Assembly: GCF_964020115.1 (NCBI RefSeq)
Contig: NZ_OZ026542.1
Span: forward strand, 2,931,436 to 2,995,435
Direction of reading: 5' to 3'
From: Candidatus Regiella endosymbiont of Tuberolachnus salignus
GTDB taxonomy: Bacteria > Pseudomonadota > Gammaproteobacteria > Enterobacterales > Enterobacteriaceae
Length of the DNA stretch: 64,000 bases
The notes below the pieces were generated by a model, which saw nothing but the letters and a program-made list of their open reading frames with translations, was not told where the DNA came from and did not search any database. Positions 1 to 10,157 of the stretch are shown piece by piece. The translations under genes were made by a program, and so were the position numbers. Within the stretch, counting starts at the first letter, position 1. Every line of letters starts with the position of its first letter.

Positions 1-443
1 GTCATGTTGCTGCGGAAGTGATCGCAGGCAAAAAACATTATTTCGATCCCAAAGTGATCCCCTCTATCGCCTACACCGAGCCAGAAGTAGCTTGGGTGGG
101 TGTAACTGAAAAAGAAGCAAAAGAAAAAGGTATCAGCTTTGAGACTGCAACATTTCCATGGGCCGCATCAGGGAGAGCGATTGCCTCTGATTGTGCTGAA
201 GGGATCACCAAACTGATTTTTGATAAAGAAACTCGCCGCCTCATCGGTGGTGCCATTGTCGGCAGCAATGGTGGCGAATTATTAGGTGAAATCGGTTTAG
301 CGATTGAAATGGGTTGTGATGCAGAAGATCTGGCGCTGACCATTCATGCTCACCCAACCTTGCATGAATCTGTGGGTCTGGCGGCTGAGATATTTGAAGG
401 CAGCATTACTGACTTACCTAACCCGAAAGCTAAAAAGAAATAA
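1..443 (+). CDS. lpdA: Dihydrolipoyl dehydrogenase, C-terminal part (cut by window edge)
   Basis: This is the last ~146 codons of the E3 flavoprotein that reoxidises the lipoyl groups of the pyruvate and 2-oxoglutarate dehydrogenase complexes and passes electrons to NAD+. The visible part is the dimerisation domain. It contains the HAHPTLHE stretch, which supplies the active-site His-Glu pair to the partner subunit, and it ends in the Lys-rich tail PNPKAKKK, as in the E. coli protein. The reading frame is open from base 3, so the start lies outside the window. The neighbouring obgE is not the usual neighbour in Escherichia, which points to a rearrangement; a palindromic repeat (456-596) lies at the junction. 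Confidence 0.95.
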   Translation, partial: HVAAEVIAGKKHYFDPKVIPSIAYTEPEVAWVGVTEKEAKEKGISFETATFPWAASGRAIASDCAEGITKLIFDKETRRLIGGAIVGSNGGELLGEIGLAIEMGCDAEDLALTIHAHPTLHESVGLAAEIFEGSITDLPNPKAKKK

Positions 444-455
444 ATTTTTCTCAAT

Positions 456-596
456 AGACTTCTTGCAAAACTGCTATGTGTGGCGCGAAATCAAGGCGCC
501 CGACGCACAGCAATCTTCGTCAATATAAGTACATGAGGATTGCGCGCACCGGGTAACGCAGGATCCGTATCACGCAGTAGGTTATGCACGAAGTCT
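456..596. repeat. Palindromic repeat, family F2
   Basis: The ends are inverted: AGACTTCTTGCAAAAC at the left and its imperfect complement, ending in GAAGTCT, at the right. Related copies are at 13481-13536, 21249-21521 and 55505-55640. It fills the gap between lpdA and obgE. Confidence 0.7.
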
Positions 597-616
597 ACTG
601 ATGATTCAGATTTATC

Positions 617-1744
<1,128 letters not shown>

Positions 1745-1777
1745 TTAATACACTCCATAATTCATTAACCTGGCTAC

Positions 1778-1907
1778 TATACCCTTAGCCTTTCAAGTTA
1801 CGGCTTTGTTGTCTGCGGGTGCTCGCCTCATCAGGTAGAGTATGTCTACGCTTATCGACCTAACACCCTGGCCGCCTAGCGGCAACTTCAAGGAATGTGG
1901 TTATATA
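1778..1907. repeat. Palindromic repeat, family F1
   Basis: The element opens with TATACCCTTAGCC and closes with a GTGG-TTATATA end. The core contains GCCTAGCGGCAACTTCAA, the hallmark of one F1 subtype. It lies directly upstream of obgE. Confidence 0.8.
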
Positions 1908-1929
1908 ATGGGTCGATAGGTTGTTTGTC

Positions 1930-1975
1930 TTGCCCCTCTTTTGACAAAGTATCAGCAAGCACAAGAGATTTCGAA
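1930..1975. repeat. Partial repeat, family F3
   Basis: The segment CTTTTGACAAAGTATCAG followed by AGAGATTTCGAA matches one end of the longer F3 copies at 10014-10157 and 28943-29011. Confidence 0.5.
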
Positions 1976-2009
1976 CAGGTGTTAAGTCATCTTTTTTATC
2001 AGGGGCTCA

Positions 2010-2117
2010 TATAGCCAAACCAGTTTAATTTGATTCTGTGTTGTTGTCGCTTGCCGTACTATTTGTTGTACTGTCTGCGCTCCTCCGCCTTGAATCAAAT
2101 TAAACTGATTCGGCTAT
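2010..2117. repeat. Palindromic repeat, family F4
   Basis: An inverted repeat built on CAGTTTAATTTGATTC and its complement, flanked by ATAGCC/GGCTAT. A near-identical copy lies at 26859-26962 and half a copy at 6988-7019. Confidence 0.75.
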
Positions 2118-2366
2118 GGCACTGTTAACAAAGTGTATTCATTTAACTTATTGAAATAATTATAATTTAAATACATTCAAAGTAAACGGTTCCTCTTTAA
2201 AAAAACAGATGAATCGATTTTTTATGGCAGCGATCGGCGAATTCTCTCAATGATGAAGCCGATCACAAAAAGTATTATTTTTATCTCATCATTATTTTAT
2301 GCGTCCTAAATATTTTTATAAATTCTTTGTTATTCAATAATTTAACTTTGTTAACAGTGCCATAGC
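2113..2366. mobile_element. MITE-like element related to the IS5-family IS at 32731
   Basis: The segment is bounded by perfect 22-bp inverted repeats (2113-2134 and 2345-2366) containing CACTGTTAACAAAGT. The same motif forms the left end of the IS at 32731-33586, differing by one extra base. The AT-rich interior has no coding capacity. It is therefore probably a non-autonomous derivative mobilised by that transposase; this is an inference from the shared ends. Confidence 0.65.
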
Positions 2367-2370
2367 AAAA

Positions 2371-2393
2371 AGCCCCGCAATTTCTGCGGGGCT
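2371..2393 (-). terminator. Rho-independent terminator after rpmA
   Basis: A perfect 9-bp stem, AGCCCCGCA/TGCGGGGCT, is followed on the minus strand by a run of T. It ends the rplU-rpmA transcript. Confidence 0.85.
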
Positions 2394-2422
2394 TATATCT
2401 TATTCGATAAAATAAAGAAAAT

Positions 2423-2680
2423 TTATTCAGCTTCAATGCTAACAAATTTACGATTTTTCGCACCCTGAACATTGAACTTTATCTTGCCATCAGTCAAGGC
2501 ATACAAAGTATGATCTCTACCGCAACCGACGTTAACACCAGCGTGGAATTTTGTACCGCGTTGACGAACAATAATACTACCCGCTAGAACCGTCTCTCCA
2601 CCAAAACGTTTTACGCCAAGACGTTTACTTTCAGAATCGCGACCGTTACGTGTCGAACCACCTGCTTTTTTGTGTGCCAT
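2423..2680 (-). CDS. rpmA: 50S ribosomal protein L27
   Basis: The protein has 85 residues, the same length as in E. coli. L27 sits near the peptidyl-transferase centre, and its flexible N-terminus reaches the P-site tRNA. The start [19 protein letters not shown] and the [10 protein letters not shown] block are diagnostic. It lies 21 bp downstream of rplU in the same operon, and a strong terminator follows within 60 bp. Confidence 0.98.
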   Translation of the reverse strand: MAHKKAGGSTRNGRDSESKRLGVKRFGGETVLAGSIIVRQRGTKFHAGVNVGCGRDHTLYALTDGKIKFNVQGAKNRKFVSIEAE

Positions 2681-2701
2681 AAATTCGCTTCCTTAATAAA
2701 A

Positions 2702-3013
2702 CTAAGCGCTGATGCCAGTTATTTTAATATCAGTGAACGACTGACGGTGGCCTTGTTGCTTACGGTAATGCTTACGACGATGAAATTTAACAATTTTAAT
2801 TTTTTCACCACGACCATGAGCCATTACGGTAGCTGTAATTTTCACACCATCAAGCCAAGGCGCTCCAATTTTGATGTTTTCACCATCAGCTACCATTAGC
2901 ACTTGATCAAATTCAACTATTTCACCTTCTTTGACGTCTAACTTTTCTAGACGAACGATGTGTCCTTCGCTGACTCGGTGTTGTTTACCACCACTTTGGA
3001 AAACCCCGTACAT
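2702..3013 (-). CDS. rplU: 50S ribosomal protein L21
   Basis: The protein has 103 residues, the E. coli length. It begins [14 protein letters not shown] and has the typical basic C-terminal part ([15 protein letters not shown]), which contacts 23S rRNA. It is the first gene of the rplU-rpmA operon and is divergent from ispB. The 214-bp intergenic region must carry promoters for both directions. Confidence 0.98.
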   Translation of the reverse strand: MYGVFQSGGKQHRVSEGHIVRLEKLDVKEGEIVEFDQVLMVADGENIKIGAPWLDGVKITATVMAHGRGEKIKIVKFHRRKHYRKQQGHRQSFTDIKITGISA

Positions 3014-3227
3014 ATAAACTCCGCCTTCCGTACACCCCCACCATAGTTAACCGAGAGCGCACTATAAATATTCACATGAAAGCGGAAATTCTACGTAAAA
3101 AGAGTACAGATCACAAGAATAGAATCAAGACTAAAATAGAAAAAAGAGTGGAGTGCCAACATAACGTTTATTTAGCGCATTTTTTAAGTACAATAAGCCA
3201 ATTTCAAAAGCTGAATAATGAGAAAAA

Positions 3228-4211
3228 ATGCTGAATAATGCAAGTATATTGGATGAAGTTAAAGAATTAACAGCAAAAGATATGGCTACCGTTAACCATA
3301 CGATTAAAGAGCAAATGCGCTCTGATGTTGCATTAATCACAGAAATTAGTCACTACATTATCAATAATGGCGGCAAACGTATTCGTCCTATGATCGCTAT
3401 TCTTGTTGCTCGAGCACTAGGATATAAAGGTAATCAGCATATTACCATTGCCGTATTAATAGAATTTATTCACACCGCTACATTATTGCACGATGATGTG
3501 GTCGATAATTCTGATCTAAGGCGCGGTAAAGCAACAGCTAATGCTCAATTCGGTAATGCAGCAAGCGTATTAGTCGGCGATTTCATTTATACTCGTGCTT
3601 TTCAAATGATGACTCAACTCGGCTCGATGCGTGTATTAGAAGTGATGTCTACCGCAACTAATATGATCGCTAAAGGTGAAGTACAGCAGTTAATAAATTG
3701 TAAGGATCCACGGATCACGGAAAAAACCTACTTGAGTGTGATTGCGAGTAAAACGGCCAAGTTGTTTGAAGCGGCGTCACAGTCCTCTGCTATATTGGCA
3801 GGTGCTAATAAAGAAAAAGAATTAGCGTTGCAACGTTATGGCCACCATATCGGTATTGCTTTCCAATTAATTGATGATTTGCTTGATTACAGCCCAGAAA
3901 GTAGTACAGGCAAAAAGAGTGGTGCCGATCTTGCCGAAGGAAAAGTAACACTACCATTATTACATGCCATTGAAAAAGGTACGCCAGAGCAAACAGCTCT
4001 ACTTTGCAACGCGATTCAGCAGGATAATGGTCGTCACTTGTTCACCTCCGTGCAGCAAGTGTTAGAAGAATGTGATTCTTTGAACTATACCCGCCAATGT
4101 GCAAAAACAGAAGCCGATAAAGCGATTGCCGAATTAAAAGTATTGCCTGAAACCCCTTACCGTATAGCACTAGAAAAACTCGCAGAATTTTCTATTATGC
4201 GTGAGTATTAA
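3228..4211 (+). CDS. ispB: Octaprenyl diphosphate synthase
   Basis: This trans-prenyltransferase extends FPP with IPP units to make the side chain of ubiquinone and menaquinone. At 327 residues it is close to the E. coli 323. The first Asp-rich motif is LLHDDVVDNSDLRRG and the second is QLIDDLLDY; GGKRIRPM binds the substrate diphosphate. The gene keeps its usual place between rplU (divergent) and sfsB. A hairpin followed by a T-run lies about 80 bp after the stop. Confidence 0.96.
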   Translation: MLNNASILDEVKELTAKDMATVNHTIKEQMRSDVALITEISHYIINNGGKRIRPMIAILVARALGYKGNQHITIAVLIEFIHTATLLHDDVVDNSDLRRGKATANAQFGNAASVLVGDFIYTRAFQMMTQLGSMRVLEVMSTATNMIAKGEVQQLINCKDPRITEKTYLSVIASKTAKLFEAASQSSAILAGANKEKELALQRYGHHIGIAFQLIDDLLDYSPESSTGKKSGADLAEGKVTLPLLHAIEKGTPEQTALLCNAIQQDNGRHLFTSVQQVLEECDSLNYTRQCAKTEADKAIAELKVLPETPYRIALEKLAEFSIMREY

Positions 4212-4286
4212 TTATATTTTTTAACATTTTCTAGCAATTTTTGAGTATGAAAATAACTTGATGATTTTTTTTATTTAAAAAATGAT

Positions 4287-4679
4287 TTAATCCTCCTGTG
4301 TTGGAGGATTTTTTTCTTGTGAATTATTAGCCTGTCGTTGATCAATAAGCTCGATAAGTCCTTCAGTTCCAAAACTTGTTATAAAGTTGATCACTTTTTC
4401 GCGTTTAGATTCAGTTAAACGCTCAATAGCTTCAATCAATATTGATGAACTTTCTCTTTTATTTACGTGATATTGGACATTATTTTCTTTTAATTTCAAT
4501 ATATTAAGAATATTATCTGGTAAATTATCAATATGATACTCCAGTGCTTTACCTTGAACACCTGAGCGCCGCCGTTTTTTCCAGTCATCACGCTTAGCCC
4601 GTAGGTTAATTCCTTGTGGTGATGATGGAAATCCTGGAATACCTGCAAGTTCTTTGGCTGCATACCATTCTTTTTTCAT
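4287..4679 (-). CDS. Mu-type DNA-binding (repressor-like) protein
   Basis: The first ~60 residues (MKKEWYAAKELAGIPGFP, then a basic DDWKKRRRSG segment) look like the winged-helix DNA-binding domain shared by bacteriophage Mu repressor c and the MuA transposase N-terminus. The remaining ~70 residues are helical and polar, with no transposase catalytic domain, so a small repressor is more likely than a truncated MuA. It is divergent from the Ner-like gene at 4856, the same arrangement as c/ner in Mu. The stop codon overlaps the ispB terminator hairpin. Family recognition is by eye; exact relatives were not checked. Confidence 0.6.
   Translation of the reverse strand: MKKEWYAAKELAGIPGFPSSPQGINLRAKRDDWKKRRRSGVQGKALEYHIDNLPDNILNILKLKENNVQYHVNKRESSSILIEAIERLTESKREKVINFITSFGTEGLIELIDQRQANNSQEKNPPTQED
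4289..4315 (+). terminator. Terminator downstream of ispB
   Basis: AATCCTCC and GGAGGATT pair across a short loop and are followed by seven T. It overlaps the last codons of the convergent repressor-like gene. Confidence 0.75.
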
Positions 4680-4739
4680 AAATTTGTTTTCTCTAATTAT
4701 TTCTATTCTATGATAAATATTTTTCTAAAAAATGGAAAA

Positions 4740-4770
4740 ATTCAGAAAATTAATGTTATAATTTCTGAAT
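4740..4770 (+). promoter_or_regulatory. Candidate promoter/operator between repressor-like gene and sfsB
   Basis: A perfect 9-bp inverted repeat (ATTCAGAAA at 4740-4748 and TTTCTGAAT at 4762-4770) encloses a consensus -10 hexamer TATAAT (4757-4762). It lies in the 176-bp region between two divergent DNA-binding-protein genes, so a self-regulatory switch is plausible. No good -35 was seen. Confidence 0.4.
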
Positions 4771-4855
4771 CGTTACTGTTTTTCTTAACACACTTAACGA
4801 TATAACGTTAGTTATACCACTAATAGACTAATATCTCAGCAGGAAAAAGGATTAA

Positions 4856-5224
4856 ATGATGATATTAAGGAAATCTTCTGATTGGCATCCTGCCGATATC
4901 ATTGCGGCACTACGTAAGAAAGGCACTACTATGGCAGCGCTATCTAGAAAATCTGGATTAAATTCTTCCACGCTTTCCAACGCCCTGACAAGAGCATGGC
5001 CGAAAGGGGAATGGATTATCGCGGAATGTCTTGGTATTCATCCCTCGAAAATATGGCCTAGCCGCTATTTTGATAAAAAGACAGGGACGCTGATTGATCG
5101 TAAAAATAAAATACGTTCATATCGCGTCTCGGAAGACAACCAAGATAGTACTACAGTCGTAGTTAATTCACGTACAATGAAGGAGCTCGAGATTGGTGGT
5201 ATTGTACCCTATGCTATTAGATGA
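4856..5224 (+). CDS. sfsB: Ner-like DNA-binding transcriptional regulator (SfsB/Nlp family)
   Basis: A small helix-turn-helix protein of 122 residues; E. coli SfsB has 92. The Ner-type core covers about residues 6-75: WHPADIIAALRKKGTTMAAL, then a recognition helix around NSSTLSNAL, then HPSKIWPSRY. The C-terminal ~45 residues are an extension without a recognised domain. In Escherichia the order ispB-sfsB-murA is the same, but murA is missing here. Family members derive from Mu-like phage Ner repressors, and here a Mu-type repressor gene lies divergently upstream, which strengthens the phage link. Confidence 0.8.
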   Translation: MMILRKSSDWHPADIIAALRKKGTTMAALSRKSGLNSSTLSNALTRAWPKGEWIIAECLGIHPSKIWPSRYFDKKTGTLIDRKNKIRSYRVSEDNQDSTTVVVNSRTMKELEIGGIVPYAIR

Positions 5225-5336
5225 TTTTGGTGGCTCAACGATTTTTGAAAAATTAACGAATAGGCTGGGGAGTTTATTTCGCCGTTCTGAAACCCGTGAA
5301 CGAGCAGCAGGCTATGTAATGTCACCAGCAATGTAA
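5225..5336 (+). pseudogene. N-terminal fragment of an IS701-type transposase
   Basis: The frame GSTIFEKLTNRLGSLF, followed by RRSETRERAAGYVMS, resembles the N-terminus of IS701-family transposases (pattern F.RSE.RERA..Y). It ends at a stop after about 35 residues, and nothing of the DDE core follows. Only a short stretch supports the assignment. Confidence 0.4.
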
Positions 5337-5452
5337 AACTGGGTCTTCCGCAAATAATGTTGGTGCTGAAGAGATAATTCAACGTGTTGGTCACTGAAGA
5401 AATAACGGGCGATCTCCCATTTTAGGGGTAGAGCGAGTAATTTTTTAAGCAT
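5312..5452 (-). other. Small open frame of 46 codons, function unknown
   Basis: The frame reads MLKKLLALPLKWEIARYFF onwards and ends soon after HYLRKTQF. The first 20 residues are amphipathic and hydrophobic. It overlaps the IS701-like debris and runs into the inverted repeat at 5341. It could be a remnant of a mobile element; there is no evidence of expression. Confidence 0.25.
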
Positions 5453-5540
5453 GATTATTTTCAATAGATAAAAAGTCAGAAAAGAATTTATATCTCAATT
5501 AGCTGCAGCGTTCAGCACCAACATTATTTGCGGAAGACCC
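5341..5540. repeat. Perfect 29-bp inverted repeat around a 142-bp spacer
   Basis: Bases 5341-5369 (beginning GGGTCTTCCGCAAATAATG) are exactly complementary to 5512-5540. The two arms appear to be duplicated pieces of one coding sequence, since each arm reads HQHYLRKTQ in its own orientation. An inversion-duplication in transposon debris is the simplest explanation. Confidence 0.7.
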
Positions 5541-5561
5541 AAAATTCGATTGCTGTTGACA

Positions 5562-5828
5562 TCAGATTATCGATCCATGAATCAATAAAGCCCTGCGTTG
5601 CAACTTATGAGGCGTCTCCCTTGGGTTGCGCCACGAATAAACTAAATTTATTGACGCTCTACCAGGCACTCGTTTGCTTGGCAGAAAGAGGTTGACTCTG
5701 TGACCCGCGCCGTGATTCCAATACTTTTTTAAATTTAAAGACAACATGCCAACAGATAAAAAATGGTGATATTTGCCTTTATTCTTAGCATTGATCAGCG
5801 CTAAGAATAAATAACATTCAGTGTCCAC
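5562..5828 (-). CDS. Hypothetical protein, 88 codons, doubtful
   Basis: The frame opens MDTECYLFLALINAKNKGKY and is basic overall. The opposite strand of the same stretch is also open for a long way (from the right arm of the inverted repeat to about 5690), so coding strand and reality are uncertain. No family was recognised. It lies in a debris zone between sfsB and the 299-codon gene. Confidence 0.2.
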   Translation of the reverse strand: MDTECYLFLALINAKNKGKYHHFLSVGMLSLNLKKYWNHGAGHRVNLFLPSKRVPGRASINLVYSWRNPRETPHKLQRRALLIHGSII

Positions 5829-5834
5829 GTGGTT

Positions 5835-6734
5835 TTATAACGGTATTCCAAAATTATGATGAGTAGGATCCGCTACATGAAGTTGCCGATGGCCAGCTGG
5901 AGGCGATTGCTCTAGATAAGCTAATGTAGAAGCCTTTGCTTGTCCAGTCCCTCCCATTCCAGCATGTGCTTGAACAATATTCCTCTGAACTCTCATTGTT
6001 GTTTTACTCACGTGCTTAGAGCCGGGTGTAAGCGGAGTTTGAGTACTGCTATTTCGAGTTTTCTTCCGATCATCACCATTACCAGATGGGCTGGGCACGA
6101 AAGATTGTGTACTACTCTTTACTTTCGGTGGCTCTTCTACTCTGTCTGCTACTGGGGCGTGAAAGCGAACTTTGCGATTAAGCGCCTGATTATTCTGTGC
6201 CGGTGGCTCGTTAGCTAGACAGCATTGATCTTTTGAAGGCGTAGAAGCGGCTACCTCCCCAGTTCCGGCTATTTCAGCTGCTTTTGCTGCTTTATTCACA
6301 CGTTGAGAGCGTAGTGAACGCTGAGTTTCCTCCCGTGCATTATCATTACCAGATGGGCTGGGCGCGAAAGATTGTGAACTACTCAGAGATCTTAGTCTGT
6401 CTACTGGGGCGCGAGAGTGAACTGTGGGAGTAGGTCTTAGTGTCTGATCAGGGGTATGAGGCAAAGGTTGAGGAATAGGAGTTGCTGCTCTATTATTCAG
6501 TGACCCTACTCCATAGCCAGCACTAGTCAGATCTTGTCTACGATTAGAGGTCGCTAATTGCCGCAGACAACTATATTTACATTTGCGTCTGTTATGATCT
6601 AATGCATGCTCCCAGCCTTCTTGAGACATCCAGAGTTTACATGTTCTTCCAAGGAACCCCCCAGATTTAGCCGGCGGTTTAACACTTTCTCGTGCTATGA
6701 GCGAGAAGGGCTTGCCCACGTCTTCTACATTCAT
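5835..6734 (-). CDS. Unknown Ser/Pro/Arg-rich protein with internal repeats
   Basis: A 299-residue protein with no recognised domain. The first ~70 residues contain four Cys (in CKLW, KCKYSC and LRQ contexts). From about residue 90 the composition becomes low-complexity and hydrophilic, and a unit of about 75-100 residues is repeated imperfectly. SQSFAPSPSGNDN recurs as TQSFVPSPSGNGD; each copy is followed by a basic segment and an A.MGGTG.A.AST or AGTGEVAAST piece. There are no membrane segments and no signal peptide. The layout resembles secreted effectors with disordered tails, but that is only an impression. It is isolated between debris and uvrA. Confidence 0.45.
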   Translation of the reverse strand: MNVEDVGKPFSLIARESVKPPAKSGGFLGRTCKLWMSQEGWEHALDHNRRKCKYSCLRQLATSNRRQDLTSAGYGVGSLNNRAATPIPQPLPHTPDQTLRPTPTVHSRAPVDRLRSLSSSQSFAPSPSGNDNAREETQRSLRSQRVNKAAKAAEIAGTGEVAASTPSKDQCCLANEPPAQNNQALNRKVRFHAPVADRVEEPPKVKSSTQSFVPSPSGNGDDRKKTRNSSTQTPLTPGSKHVSKTTMRVQRNIVQAHAGMGGTGQAKASTLAYLEQSPPAGHRQLHVADPTHHNFGIPL

Positions 6735-7142
6735 TTTAATTAACCCTTAATCTTGGACTGTTGTTGGAATATATTTGGCAATATCGCTGATTATTAACCA
6801 AAAACTGTATTGATTATTTTTTATGCCTATCAGGTTATCTTGTGCCCTAGCAAAATAAAATTCATTGATGCTCTGTTATAAATTGATTGAGCACGAATAA
6901 AAAATAGCCAAGAAATCATTTATAAGTAAATAATAAATAAACAGATAGCTAAATAATAATATAAATTAATTCATTAAAATAGATCAACACAGAATCAAAT
7001 TAAACTGATTTGGCCATATCGAAAAAAGTTTGGCGTCATAACAGTCTAGGGATTAGTTAATGCGATTGATCCCTGAGCGCATGGCTCTAGCCGATAAATT
7101 GCGCTAGACTCCGGCAGGCTCAATTGGATCCGGGAAGTTGAC
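6735..7142. other. Non-coding region upstream of uvrA
   Basis: The region is AT-rich and holds no gene. It contains only half an F4 repeat (6988-7019). No LexA box of the CTGT-N8-ACAG type was seen before uvrA, and the ssb gene that is usually divergent from uvrA is absent. Confidence 0.6.
6988..7019. repeat. Half copy of repeat F4
   Basis: The segment ACAGAATCAAATTAAACTG, ending GGCCATAT, matches the right arm of the F4 copies at 2010 and 26859. Confidence 0.6.
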
Positions 7143-9968
7143 ATGAACAATATCGAAGTTCGGGGGGCACGTACGCATAACCTGAAAAACATTAATTTGA
7201 CTATTCCACGCGATAAATTGATTGTTATCACTGGCTTATCAGGTTCAGGAAAGTCTTCATTGGCATTTGATACCCTCTATGCTGAGGGACAACGTCGTTA
7301 TGTTGAATCGCTTTCTGCTTATGCGCGCCAGTTTTTATCGTTAATGGAAAAACCGGATGTCGATCACATCGAAGGTCTGTCACCCGCCATTTCTATCGAA
7401 CAAAAATCAACTTCACATAATCCACGCTCTACCGTGGGTACCATTACTGAAATACATGATTATTTACGCTTATTATTTGCCCGTATCGGCGAGCCGCGTT
7501 GTCCAGTGCACGATTTATCCTTAAAGGCACAAACGGTGAGCCAAATGGTTGATAATGTATTAAACCAGCCGGAAGGGCGCCGATTGATGTTATTAGCGCC
7601 ACTGGTGCAAGATCGTAAAGGTGAACACAGTAAAATCTTAGAGAATTTAACCTCTCAGGGGTATATTCGTGCACGAATAGACGGAGAGATTTGCGATCTG
7701 ACTGATCCGCCAAAACTCGCATTGCAAAAAAAACATACCATTGAAGCGGTAGTTGATCGTTTTAAAGTACGGTCAGATTTGGCTCAACGTCTAGCGGAGT
7801 CATTTGAAACCGCATTAGCCTTGTCGGGTGGCAGCGCGATAGTCGCCGATATGGAGGATAAAAATAAACAGGAGTTAGTGTTCTCGGCTAATTTTGCTTG
7901 CCCGACTTGTCATTACAGCATCAGTGAACTCGAGCCGCGTTTATTTTCTTTTAATAATCCGGCTGGCGCTTGTCCTAGCTGTGATGGATTAGGTGTGCAG
8001 CAGTTTTTTGATCCGGCTCGAATCATACAAAATGCCAAATTGTCTTTGGCCGATGGTGCTATTCGTGGTTGGGATCGGCGGCATTTTTATTATTTTCAAA
8101 TGCTGAATTCGTTAGCCAATCATTATCAATTTGATATTGAATCCCCTGTTGATCAATTAGATGAGAAAACAAAAAACATCCTGTTGTATGGCTCGGGTAA
8201 AGAAATTATCGAATTTAAGTATGTCCATGATCGGGGTGATATTACCCTAAAACGCCATGCATTTGAGGGCGTTTTACACAATATGGAACGCCGTTATAAA
8301 GAAACGGGATCCAGCCTGGTACGAACAGAATTAGCTAAATTTATTAGTCATCGTCGCTGTAAATCTTGCGAAGGCACTCGATTACGCCAAGAGGCACGTC
8401 ATGTTTTTATCGACAAGTGCACACTACCTGATCTTTCTGTGTTGAGTATTGAAGAGATATTAACCTTTTTCAAAAACATGACCTTAACCGGCCAACGGGC
8501 ACAGATTGCTGAAAAAGTATTACAAGAAATCATCGATCGCCTGCAATTTTTAGTCAACGTGGGGTTGAATTATTTATCACTTTCTCGTTCCGCAGACAGC
8601 TTGTCCGGCGGTGAAGCTCAGCGTATTCGACTCGCCAGCCAAATTGGCGCTGGTTTAGTTGGCGTGATGTACGTGCTGGATGAACCTTCTATCGGACTGC
8701 ATCAACGAGATAACCAACGCCTACTAAAAACATTAACTGATCTACGTGATTTAGGTAACACGGTGATTGTGGTTGAGCATGATGAAGAGGCGATCCGGGC
8801 TGCTGATCACCTAATTGATATCGGCCCCGGCGCTGGGGTTCACGGTGGGAAGGTAGTCGCTGAAGGTTCCGTTGCTGATGTCATAGCGGATCCTCTCTCT
8901 TTAACCGGCCAATTTCTTAGTGGTAAGCGTAAAATTGCGGTACCCACTCAGCGAGCCATCGCCGATCCCCAAAAGCGATTAAAATTAATCGGTGCCACAG
9001 GCCATAATCTGAAAAATGTCACTTTAACCCTCCCCGTCGGTTTATTTAGTTGCATTACCGGTGTTTCCGGATCGGGTAAATCAACATTGATTAATAACAC
9101 CCTTTATCGTATCGCTCAGTGTCAACTGAACGGTGCCGCTACCGCCGAACCCGCACCCTACAAAGAAATTGAAGGGCTAGAGCATTTTGATAAAGTGATC
9201 AACATTGATCAAAGCCCTATTGGACGTACTCCGCGCTCTAATCCCGCGACCTATACCGACATATTTACCCCGATACGTGAATTGTTTGCGGGGGTTCCTG
9301 AATCTCGAGCCCGTGGTTATCATGTCGGACGTTTTAGTTTTAACGTCAAAGGAGGGCGTTGTGAGGCCTGTCAGGGTGATGGGGTGATCAAAGTGGAAAT
9401 GCATTTTTTGCCCGATGTCTATGTGCCCTGCGATCAATGTAAAGGCAAACGCTATAACCGCGAGACCTTAGAAATAAAATATAAAGATAAAAATATCCAC
9501 CAAGTACTGGCCATGACCATTGAAGAGGCGCGATGTTTTTTTGACGCTGTCCCTGCTGTTGCTCGAAAATTACAAACATTAATTGATGTCGGGTTGTCTT
9601 ATCTTTCTCTCGGCCAATCGGCTACCACGCTCTCCGGGGGGGAGGCGCAGCGGGTTAAATTGGCGCGGGAATTATCAAAGCGTGGCACGAGTCAGACGTT
9701 GTATATTTTAGATGAACCCACGACCGGTCTACATTTCGCCGATATTGAACAGCTGTTGAAGGTGTTGCACCAGTTACGGAACCAGGGCAATACCATTGTG
9801 GTGATTGAGCATAATTTAGACGTAATTAAAACCGCCGACTGGATTGTTGATATCGGCCCCGAAGGGGGCGATGGCGGTGGAGAAATTTTGGTCGAGGGTA
9901 CGCCAGAGACAGTGGCACAGTGCCCCCATTCTCATACCGCTGAATTTTTAAAGAAAATGTTGGAATAG
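7143..9968 (+). CDS. uvrA: Excinuclease ABC subunit A
   Basis: This is the DNA-damage recognition ATPase of nucleotide excision repair, which acts as a dimer and loads UvrB. It has 941 residues against 940 in E. coli. The two ABC modules have Walker A motifs GLSGSGKSS (about residue 31) and GVSGSGKST (about 640), with signature motifs LSGGEAQRI and LSGGEAQRV. Zinc-binding Cys pairs are visible as CPTC/CPSC (about 253-280) and CEAC/CDQC (about 740-766). The 3' end points toward dnaB; in Escherichia the order dnaB-alr-tyrB-aphA-uvrA is related, but the three middle genes are gone here. Confidence 0.97.
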   Translation: MNNIEVRGARTHNLKNINLTIPRDKLIVITGLSGSGKSSLAFDTLYAEGQRRYVESLSAYARQFLSLMEKPDVDHIEGLSPAISIEQKSTSHNPRSTVGTITEIHDYLRLLFARIGEPRCPVHDLSLKAQTVSQMVDNVLNQPEGRRLMLLAPLVQDRKGEHSKILENLTSQGYIRARIDGEICDLTDPPKLALQKKHTIEAVVDRFKVRSDLAQRLAESFETALALSGGSAIVADMEDKNKQELVFSANFACPTCHYSISELEPRLFSFNNPAGACPSCDGLGVQQFFDPARIIQNAKLSLADGAIRGWDRRHFYYFQMLNSLANHYQFDIESPVDQLDEKTKNILLYGSGKEIIEFKYVHDRGDITLKRHAFEGVLHNMERRYKETGSSLVRTELAKFISHRRCKSCEGTRLRQEARHVFIDKCTLPDLSVLSIEEILTFFKNMTLTGQRAQIAEKVLQEIIDRLQFLVNVGLNYLSLSRSADSLSGGEAQRIRLASQIGAGLVGVMYVLDEPSIGLHQRDNQRLLKTLTDLRDLGNTVIVVEHDEEAIRAADHLIDIGPGAGVHGGKVVAEGSVADVIADPLSLTGQFLSGKRKIAVPTQRAIADPQKRLKLIGATGHNLKNVTLTLPVGLFSCITGVSGSGKSTLINNTLYRIAQCQLNGAATAEPAPYKEIEGLEHFDKVINIDQSPIGRTPRSNPATYTDIFTPIRELFAGVPESRARGYHVGRFSFNVKGGRCEACQGDGVIKVEMHFLPDVYVPCDQCKGKRYNRETLEIKYKDKNIHQVLAMTIEEARCFFDAVPAVARKLQTLIDVGLSYLSLGQSATTLSGGEAQRVKLARELSKRGTSQTLYILDEPTTGLHFADIEQLLKVLHQLRNQGNTIVVIEHNLDVIKTADWIVDIGPEGGDGGGEILVEGTPETVAQCPHSHTAEFLKKMLE

Positions 9969-10013
9969 GTGATGATGCTAAAGCAGTTTGCCATATTGAG
10001 AGTGCAAATTGAT

Positions 10014-10157
10014 TAAGAGCCTATTCGAAATCTTCTTGAGCGGCGCTTAGACAAGGAAAAAGCAGTTCCTTTTGTTAAAAAAACAAGACGGTAAATGAGC
10101 ATATTGAGCCCGTTTTTGACGAAGTATCAGCGAGCATAAGAGATTTACAGGCTACTG
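10014..10157. repeat. Palindromic repeat, family F3
   Basis: It begins AGAGCCTATTCGAAATC and ends in AAGAGATTTACAGGCT. It fills the gap between the convergent uvrA and dnaB. Relatives are at 28943-29011 and 55388-55503. Confidence 0.65.

Noticed and set aside
1778-1907. Repeats as REP/BIME sequences with RAYT transposase
   Set aside because: They are longer than REP elements, have TATACCC ends and no RAYT-like Y1 transposase was seen; relation cannot be excluded genome-wide.
2281-2472. 63-codon minus-strand frame next to rpmA
   Set aside because: It overlaps the rpmA 3' end in another frame, the terminator and the MITE; not a gene.
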